DNA of 64,000 nucleotides from Streptococcus ovis DSM 16829 (GTDB lineage Bacteria; Bacillota; Bacilli; Lactobacillales; Streptococcaceae): NCBI RefSeq assembly GCF_000380125.1, contig NZ_KB904579.1, positions 1 to 64,000 of the forward strand, read 5' to 3'. Shown piece by piece: positions 58,133 to 64,000 of this stretch (position 1 is its first letter; each line of letters starts with the position of its first letter). The notes under the pieces were generated by a model. It saw only the letters and a program-made list of their open reading frames with translations, ran no database searches and was not told where the DNA came from. The position numbers and the translations under genes were made by a program.

Positions 58133-59423
58133 ATGTTTGACCAAATTAAAAGTCATTTGCTTAATAGTATTGATGACAGCGTTTCAGATGCCAACCAGTT
58201 TGTCCGTCAACCAGAAAAAGATTTCAGCCGAAACAGCCCATTGACCATGAAAACGATATTGAAATCTCTCCTTGCCTTGGGTGGCAAGAGTTTAGCTAAA
58301 GAACTGCTGGATTTGGACTTGCCCGTCTCTCAGTCTGCTTTCGTTCAACGACGTTATCAGATTAAATTCCAAGCATTTGAAAGGCTTTTTAGAGATTTTA
58401 CTGCTAAAATCCCCACTGTTAACCCTATGCCAATCTTAGCTGTGGATGGCAGTGATGTCATTTTGCCTAGAAATCGCTGTGATAAGACGACCTGTATCCA
58501 AACGGGGTCACATCGTACGCCTTACAATTTGACTCATATCAATGCACTTTACGATTTAGAAAACGGTGTTTATTGTGACCTACGGATTCAAGACAAGGTC
58601 GATCATGATGAACGTGCTGCTTTCATTGACATGATGGAGAATTCTCCCTTTCGCACGAGCACTTGTCATCATGGATAGAGGCTATGAATCTTACAATGTC
58701 ATGGCCCATTGCCAAGAGAAAAATTGGTTGTATGTCATTCGAATTCGGGATGGAAATGCCTCCATCAAATCAGGTTTGAACCTGCCTGACACGCCTTGTT
58801 TTGATGAACATTTCAACCTCAAACTCTGTCGGAAACAAACCCAGGAGATGAAGCAAAACTATCGAGACTTTCCCAACCAATATCACTATTTAACGCATCA
58901 CTCCCCTTTTGATTTCTTGCCGAGCTCTAGTCGAAAAGCGGAACCCATCAGCTTTTATGAGCTAACATTTCGTATGGTACGACTGGAAATCCAACCTGGT
59001 TGCTATGAAACCTTAGTTACGAATACAGATGATTCCGTGGAAAAATTAAAAGACCTCTATGCCAGCAGATGGGGCATAGAGACCAGTTTTCGTGACCTTA
59101 AATACAGTGTGGGGCTGACTCATTTTCATGCCAAAAAGAAGGAAGGGATTCTCCAAGAAATCTATGCACGTTTTATCAATTTTAACTTTTGTAAATGGCT
59201 CATCTCACACGTTACCATTAAACAATCAAAGGCGAAAAAAGCTTATAAAATCAACTTTTCAGACGCTGTTTATGCCTGTCAAAAATTTCTCAGAGGTATC
59301 CTTGCTTCCTCCAAATTGAACACCTACATAGCCAAGCATTTATCCATTGTTCGACCCAATCGAACATTTCCAAGCAAGATAAAAAACCAAAGTCCAGTAA
59401 GTTTCACTTATAGAGTACCATAA
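58133..59423 (+). pseudogene. IS4-family transposase, frameshifted
   Basis: Two frames read as one DDE transposase of about 430 residues. The first, from 58133, gives VDGSDVILP (first Asp) and FIDMMENSPF; the second, in the other frame, gives DRGYESYN (second Asp), then YASRWGIETSFRDLK, the Y-R-E-K signature with the catalytic Glu. They join if one C in the CCC near 58650 is removed, giving the sequence SPFARALVIMDRGYE. The last residues and stop are the same as in the remnant at 50153. AAAGGAG precedes the ATG. A programmed frameshift is possible but not typical of IS4. Confidence 0.85.
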
Positions 59424-59586
59424 TTAATGAAAAATGGGGGAAAAACCTTCCTTTTGTGCGGCCAAAATGCGATAAAAAGCACAACCTATCCCAGAATATG
59501 CACCAATATACAAGTTTAGAAATAGGTTGTTTGATGAAGGATGAGGTTAACTTAATGACATTGGACATTTGTCTAGACTTCTTTTT

Positions 59587-61503
59587 TTATCCTTCTACTT
59601 GTTCACTTAACATTTCCCATTCTTCCATCAAGATTTCCTGCTGATGAGTGAGGGCATCCAGTTCTTTTTGCAAGTCCATCAGAATACTTGCATCGTTGGT
59701 CTGCCCCATCTCTTCATGAAGAACAGCTTCACGCGCTTCAATTGTCTCCAACTCTGCCTCAATCTGCTCAATGCGTCGAGTCAGTTTGCGAAGTTCTTTC
59801 TGGTTTTCCTTTTGTTTTTGATAATTAGAAAGGTCCTTTTCTACTGATGAAATAGATTGAGGAGTGGCTTCAGCTTCCTTCAGGCGAGCTAATTCTTCCA
59901 GCTCTGCCTTTTTGGTAATGTAATAATCATAGTCACCTAAATAAAGAGTGGAGCCTGTTTCTGAGATTTCCAGCACCTTGGTCGCGACACGGTTGATAAA
60001 ATAACGGTCGTGACTGACAAAGAGCAGCGTTCCATCAAAGTCAATCAGGGCATTTTCTAGCACTTCCTTGCTATCAATATCCAAGTGGTTGGTCGGCTCA
60101 TCCAAAATCAAGAAATTATTGTTTTGCATGGAGAGTTTGGCAAGGAGCAAACGAGCACGCTCACCTCCTGATAGCATAGCAACAGACTTTTTGACATCGT
60201 CTCCTGAAAAGAGAAAGGCTCCCAGACGGTTACGAATTTCTACCTCAGGTGTTGTTGAAAAATCATTCCACAGCTCATCTAAGACAGTATTGGTCGGAGT
60301 TAGATTGGACTGCGTTTGGTCATAATAACCTACCTCGACATTGGCGCCATAGGTCGCCTCCCCCTTGATAAAGGGAATTTGACCGATAATGGATTTGAGA
60401 AGAGTAGATTTACCAATCCCATTTGGCCCTACAATAGCAATGGCATCAAACTTTTTCATATCTAAGGAAACAGGCTGAGACAGGACTTGCCCATCATAGC
60501 CGATAGCTGCTTCTTCTACTGTCAACACGACATTCCCAGATACCTTGTCCGCCTGAAAGGTCATATTGGCGGATTTTTGTCCTGCCTGCGGTTTGTCTAG
60601 GCGTTCCATTTTTTCCAGTTGCTTTCGTCTAGCCTGCGCTCGTTTGGTTGTGGAAGCTCGAACGATATTACGATTAACAAAATCTTCTAACTTGGCAATT
60701 TCCTTTTGTTGCTTGTCATAATTCTTCATCTCCGTCGCCAATTTTTCCGCCTTCAAATCCATGAATTTAGAATAATTTCCGACATAACGGTCTAGCGAAT
60801 GAGTTGTCAAATCAAGGGTTACCGTTGCCACCTTGTCCAAGAAATAACGGTCGTGACTGACGATAATGAGAGCCCCTTGGTAGTTAACCAAATAGTTTTC
60901 CAACCAAGCAATGGTCTCAATATCCAGATGGTTGGTCGGCTCATCCAAGACCAAAAGTTCGGGTTTTTCCAGCAACATCTTCGCTAATGCCAAACGCGTA
61001 TTTTGCCCACCAGAGAGGGAAGAAATCGTCATCTGCCACATGGATTCATCAAATTTGAAACCATTTAAAATCGCTCGAATATCGCTCTCATAGGTAAAAC
61101 CACCCTGCTGGCGAAACTCCTCTGACAAGCGGTCGTAGTCTGCCATCAATTTCTCTAGGTCGCTACCTGTAAGCTCTGCCATCTGCATTTCCATCGCACG
61201 CAGACGCGCTTCGTCCTTACGCAAATCATCAAAGACATGGAGCATTTCATCGTAGATGGTATTTTCCGACTCAAAACGACTATCCTGAGCTAGATAAGAC
61301 AAGGTCAAATCGCGCTTGGTACTAACCTCACCAGTCGTTGCTGCCTCTTCTCCAACCAAAATTTTCAAGAGAGTAGATTTGCCAGCACCGTTGCGTCCAA
61401 CAAGGGCAATCCGATCTCGCTCATCCACCTGAATATTGATATTATCAAAGAGCACTTCTCCTGAAAAAGAGCGCTCAATCTTGTTTCCGCTTAATATAAT
61501 CAT
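59587..61503 (-). CDS. ABC-F family ATPase with C-terminal coiled coil
   Basis: A 638-residue translation-linked ABC-F protein. Cassette one has GRNGAGKST at 36-44, LSGGQNTRLA and DEPTNHLDIE; the arm region (about 245-305) holds many Lys and Gln. Cassette two has GPNGIGKST, LSGGERARLL and DEPTNHLDID. A C-terminal coiled coil (about 545-638), with a long Glu/Lys/Gln pattern, is typical of the Uup/YdiF group. It binds ribosomes or branched nucleic acids. The ATG lies 6 nt after TG-A-TAGAAT with no ribosome site, so it may be leaderless. Confidence 0.9.
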   Translation of the reverse strand: MIILSGNKIERSFSGEVLFDNINIQVDERDRIALVGRNGAGKSTLLKILVGEEAATTGEVSTKRDLTLSYLAQDSRFESENTIYDEMLHVFDDLRKDEARLRAMEMQMAELTGSDLEKLMADYDRLSEEFRQQGGFTYESDIRAILNGFKFDESMWQMTISSLSGGQNTRLALAKMLLEKPELLVLDEPTNHLDIETIAWLENYLVNYQGALIIVSHDRYFLDKVATVTLDLTTHSLDRYVGNYSKFMDLKAEKLATEMKNYDKQQKEIAKLEDFVNRNIVRASTTKRAQARRKQLEKMERLDKPQAGQKSANMTFQADKVSGNVVLTVEEAAIGYDGQVLSQPVSLDMKKFDAIAIVGPNGIGKSTLLKSIIGQIPFIKGEATYGANVEVGYYDQTQSNLTPTNTVLDELWNDFSTTPEVEIRNRLGAFLFSGDDVKKSVAMLSGGERARLLLAKLSMQNNNFLILDEPTNHLDIDSKEVLENALIDFDGTLLFVSHDRYFINRVATKVLEISETGSTLYLGDYDYYITKKAELEELARLKEAEATPQSISSVEKDLSNYQKQKENQKELRKLTRRIEQIEAELETIEAREAVLHEEMGQTNDASILMDLQKELDALTHQQEILMEEWEMLSEQVEG

Positions 61504-61509
61504 GATTCT

Positions 61510-61518
61510 ATTCTATCA
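61510..61518 (-). promoter_or_regulatory. Extended -10 promoter of the ABC-F gene, leaderless start
   Basis: TG-A-TAGAAT on the minus strand, hexamer 61515-61510, with 6 nt to the ATG. It sits directly after the terminator of the upstream operon. Confidence 0.55.
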
Positions 61519-61527
61519 AAATTTTGC

Positions 61528-61553
61528 AAAAATGGCAGGGAAACTTCCCTGCC
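61528..61553 (-). terminator. Terminator of the estA-GNAT transcript
   Basis: GGCAGGGAA/TTCCCTGCC stem with a 2-nt loop on the minus strand, then ATTTTT. Confidence 0.8.
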
Positions 61554-61577
61554 TAACTTACTAATAACAGATTTTCA

Positions 61578-62003
61578 TCACGAAAGATATTTCACCATAT
61601 AAATCTTTTCAACTCCCTTAAAAGGCATATCTTTCAATCGTCCAAATTCACGATAGCCAAATTTTTCATAAAAGGCCTGCGCTTGGTAAGATTCTGTTGA
61701 AATCGTGATGACATGGACGTTTTGTTCTATCGCCCATTTCTCCATCTCTTCCATCAATCGAGAGCCGATACCATCCTTTCGATGATTAAAATCTACTGCC
61801 AATTCTGCCAGATGGATGCTGTCAAAAAACTTTTTGGCAATCAATCCACCAAGGACCTTTTCATTTTCTACTGCCTGCAAAACCAGTTGATCCGAATGCT
61901 TCTCAACTTCTAATGGATGCCCCAACATGTGTTCATCATACTGGTCAAAAAAGTGCTGAATATGAGCCTTGGTATCAACCATATCTGCTTTCCGAATTTC
62001 CAT
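61578..62003 (-). CDS. GNAT-family N-acetyltransferase
   Basis: A 141-residue GNAT protein. The acetyl-CoA pyrophosphate loop is RKDGIGSRLMEEME near 75-90, preceded by the LAELAVDFNHR strand and followed by YQAQAFYEKFGY, the C-terminal motif B. The substrate cannot be inferred: family members acetylate amines of antibiotics, proteins or polyamines. Its ATG overlaps the estA stop as TAATG, so it is translationally coupled to the esterase. Complete length. Confidence 0.88.
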   Translation of the reverse strand: MEIRKADMVDTKAHIQHFFDQYDEHMLGHPLEVEKHSDQLVLQAVENEKVLGGLIAKKFFDSIHLAELAVDFNHRKDGIGSRLMEEMEKWAIEQNVHVITISTESYQAQAFYEKFGYREFGRLKDMPFKGVEKIYMVKYLS

Positions 62004-62794
62004 TAAGACAACCTTTCCTCTTTCACATAATCAATCGGCAACATTTCTAAGAAAACTTCTAATTGCTTTTCCCAGTAGTACCATTCATGCTTGCCTGGTG
62101 CATGCGCATAGGTCAAATCAAGAGCTGCTTGCTGAAACTGCTCTACTGCGACTTGGTTGGCTTGATAGAGAAAATCCTCTTCGCCACACCAAGCGTAGAA
62201 TTTAGTTTTCTTATCGTGGTCTTTCACAAGATTCGTCAGAACATGCTTAGAAGTAGTTAGTTGACTGACATCACCAAAAACACCTGTCCAATAAGGCGCT
62301 TCTACACCCGTTGCACGCGTCAAATCCTGCTCATCCATTCCAATGCCAATGGCACCTGAAAATGACCCTGCCCAACTGTATTGATTGGTGGACAGGGCAA
62401 TTTTAAAGGCGCCATAACCACCCATAGAAAGACCTGCAATAAAGGTTTTTTCACGTTTTTTGGTCATATTAGGAAAGAAGCGTTGCATAATCGCAGGTAG
62501 TTCTTTTGCGATTGCGTCGTAGTAATCAAGTCCATAAGTCGTATTGGTGTACCAGCCCAAATCAGTTGTTGGCATTACGACAATTAAGTTGGTATGACGT
62601 AAAAGACGCTCGATAGCTGTTCGTTTACGCCACGAATCTTCATTGCCACCCATTCCGTGCAAGAGATACAACACGGGGATATCCGTTGACACAGCTTCTT
62701 CTGCTGTCACCTCAGCTGCATCTGGATAGAGGACAGATACACGACGCACCATATCCAGCACCGCTGATTGATATTCAATTTCAAATGTAGCCAT
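62003..62794 (-). CDS. estA: Alpha/beta-hydrolase, tributyrin esterase EstA-like
   Basis: The start is the ATG at 62794-62792, with AAGGAG 8 nt upstream. The 263-residue esterase has the oxyanion HGMGGN near 46-51 and the nucleophile Ser123 in GLSMGGYG; the catalytic His is in [10 protein letters not shown] near the end. It matches the streptococcal EstA/FrmB-like family that hydrolyses short-chain acyl esters such as tributyrin and sialic acid O-acetyl groups. It follows rnjB after a terminator and is coupled to the GNAT gene. Confidence 0.88.
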   Translation of the reverse strand: MATFEIEYQSAVLDMVRRVSVLYPDAAEVTAEEAVSTDIPVLYLLHGMGGNEDSWRKRTAIERLLRHTNLIVVMPTTDLGWYTNTTYGLDYYDAIAKELPAIMQRFFPNMTKKREKTFIAGLSMGGYGAFKIALSTNQYSWAGSFSGAIGIGMDEQDLTRATGVEAPYWTGVFGDVSQLTTSKHVLTNLVKDHDKKTKFYAWCGEEDFLYQANQVAVEQFQQAALDLTYAHAPGKHEWYYWEKQLEVFLEMLPIDYVKEERLS

Positions 62795-62816
62795 ATTTCC
62801 CACTCCTTCCTTTCAA

Positions 62817-62843
62817 GAAAAACAGCCACAAGGGCTGTTTTAT
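62817..62843 (-). terminator. Terminator of rnjB
   Basis: AACAGCC/GGCTGTT stem and a T-run (TTTTTC) on the minus strand, within 40 nt of the rnjB stop. Confidence 0.8.
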
Positions 62844-62849
62844 AGATAA

Positions 62850-64000
62850 TTAACGGACTTCCATAATCACTGGCAATACTGCCGGACGGCGTTTGGTTTG
62901 TTCGTAAAGATACTTAGACAGATCATCACGGACAGCACCCTTCAATTCACCCCAGTCAAAGGTATCTTTTGTGAAGTAATTTTCGACAGTGTTATTGACC
63001 AATTCACTTGATTCACGCAGGATATCTTTACTTTTCTTGACATAAACAAATCCACGTGTGTGTACTTTTGCCTTAGAAATAATCTTCTTTTCCTTACGAT
63101 TGACAGTAATGGCAACTATGAAGATACCATCTTCAGACAAGATTTTACGGTCACGAAGGACAATGTTGCCCACATCCCCCATCGCATTTCCGTCAATCAT
63201 GACATCCCCAGCAGGCACCGATCCATTGTGGACAAACTCGCCCTGTTCATAACTCATGACATCGCCACGTTTGATAATGAAGATATTTTCAGGGAACATC
63301 CCTATTTCAAGCGCTGCATTTGCATGAGCATCTAGCTGACGGTATTCTCCTTGAATCGGGAAGAGAAATTTGGGATGTAGGATGTTGAGCATGAGCTGCA
63401 AATCACGCGCATTTCCATGACCTGATACCCGTAAGTTTTTCGTAATGGATTTGACGATTCCACCTGCTTGATATACCATATTTTCAACTTTGGCAACAAC
63501 TGCTTCTTTCGAAACCGTTGGGGTTGTCACGATATAGACCAAATCGCCATCTTTAATTTCGACATAGCGATGACGGCCGATAGACATCTTACGGAGACCA
63601 TTGAGGGGTTCGCCCATCCTTCCTGTTTCCAAAATGATGAGTTCATGATCCTCAAATTTGTGCATTTCTTTTGGCTTGATAAGCAGTCGCTCACTTGCTA
63701 AACGAAGCTTCTTCAGTTGAATAGCTGTACGGACAATATTTTCCACATCGTGTCCTGTCAATACTACACGACGGCCTGTTGCTTCTGCTGCATCAAAAAT
63801 CTGCTGGATACGGACAATATTACTTGCAACTGCTGCCACAATCACCCGACCATCCCAGTCTGCAATAGTGTTGAGGATTTCTTCAGACTCTTCATGCATA
63901 CTGGCGACCTGCACATGGCTATCCGCATTTGCAGAATCAGACAAGAGCGCCAGAACACCCTCACGACCAATTTCTGTTAAACGGGCAAAATCTGTCTTAT
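62850..64000 (-). CDS. rnjB: Ribonuclease J2, C-terminal part (runs off window)
   Basis: The frame is open to base 64000, so the N-terminal metallo-beta-lactamase core is outside. Visible residues include EIGREGVLALLSDSANADS, the beta-CASP region (ETGRMGEPLNGL, SGHGNARD), and QGEYRQ where RNase J1 usually has HGEYR. The C-terminal domain ends in AVLPVIMEVR. RNase J2 pairs with RNase J1 in streptococcal mRNA decay; its own catalytic power is generally reduced. It is followed by a terminator and estA. Confidence 0.9.
   Translation of the reverse strand, partial: KTDFARLTEIGREGVLALLSDSANADSHVQVASMHEESEEILNTIADWDGRVIVAAVASNIVRIQQIFDAAEATGRRVVLTGHDVENIVRTAIQLKKLRLASERLLIKPKEMHKFEDHELIILETGRMGEPLNGLRKMSIGRHRYVEIKDGDLVYIVTTPTVSKEAVVAKVENMVYQAGGIVKSITKNLRVSGHGNARDLQLMLNILHPKFLFPIQGEYRQLDAHANAALEIGMFPENIFIIKRGDVMSYEQGEFVHNGSVPAGDVMIDGNAMGDVGNIVLRDRKILSEDGIFIVAITVNRKEKKIISKAKVHTRGFVYVKKSKDILRESSELVNNTVENYFTKDTFDWGELKGAVRDDLSKYLYEQTKRRPAVLPVIMEVR

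Larger units (their letters stand above)
58042..59563 (+). mobile_element. IS4-family insertion sequence (about 1.52 kb)
   Basis: The element is bounded by inverted terminal repeats of CAATGTCATTAAGTTAA: the left copy at 58042-58058 and its complement at 59547-59563. It contains one transposase gene, split by a frameshift. No clear target-site duplication could be read at the ends, so the original insertion has been altered or the boundary is off by a few bases. A fragment of the same IS lies at 50153-50337. Confidence 0.85.

Noticed and set aside
58650-58680. Programmed -1/+1 frameshifting of the IS transposase as certain
   Set aside because: A single extra C in a CCC run is more simply a mutation, and no pseudoknot or slippery A-run is seen.

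Overview
The window comes from a low-GC Firmicute of the genus Streptococcus, most like the Streptococcus suis lineage. The evidence is recognisable streptococcal gene blocks: an F1Fo ATP synthase operon starting with atpE-atpB, rnc-smc-ftsY, cdaA-cdaR-glmM, murT-gatD, a folC-folE-folP-folB-folK cluster, and RNase J2 followed by the EstA esterase. I saw no rRNA, tRNA or CRISPR array.

Layout. 1-3650 looks like the end of an integrated element. It holds a RepA_N-type replication initiator, a Cro/C1-type regulator, a zinc-ribbon protein, several very small unknown genes, and at the edge a secreted protein with DUF5648-type repeats. 3855-7754 is a five-gene minus-strand operon headed by hemW. 7978-10242 is glycogen phosphorylase alone. 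10522-13561 is a nucleoside salvage operon (deoB, punA, a small membrane protein, deoD). 13808-20223 is the complete ATP synthase operon. 20370-23390 is ligA plus a lipid kinase. 23562-26989 on the plus strand carries a small protein, a permease pair and zwf. 27129-35196 is rnc, smc, three HAD phosphatases and ftsY, with mnmE diverging from rnc. 36958-38999 is a uracil-DNA glycosylase-like gene and pepV. 39185-41219 is a multiply broken secreted V8-like protease. 41427-48227 covers an ABC-F protein, glmM-cdaR-cdaA and murT-gatD.

48361-59563 is the most worn part. It has a PASTA protein divergent from a CorA-type transporter, an IS remnant, a ppx-like gene with one nonsense codon, a phospholipase C-like gene, a truncated MFS transporter, the folate operon, a second decayed mnmE, and an IS4-type element with a frameshifted transposase. 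59587-64000 returns to housekeeping genes: an ABC-F protein, a GNAT acetyltransferase, estA and partial rnjB.

Many genes serve cell-envelope precursor supply and its control (GlmM, CdaA/CdaR, MurT/GatD), energy and carbon metabolism (ATP synthase, GlgP, Zwf), nucleoside salvage, folate synthesis, or genome and RNA maintenance (Smc, LigA, RNase III, RNase J2, MnmE). The most striking non-gene signal is a class of seven operon starts (hemW, ligA, murT, corA-like, the DUF2200/folate operon, the second mnmE copy and an ABC-F gene). In each, a -10 hexamer lies exactly 6 nt before the ATG and no Shine-Dalgarno sequence is present, which predicts leaderless mRNAs.
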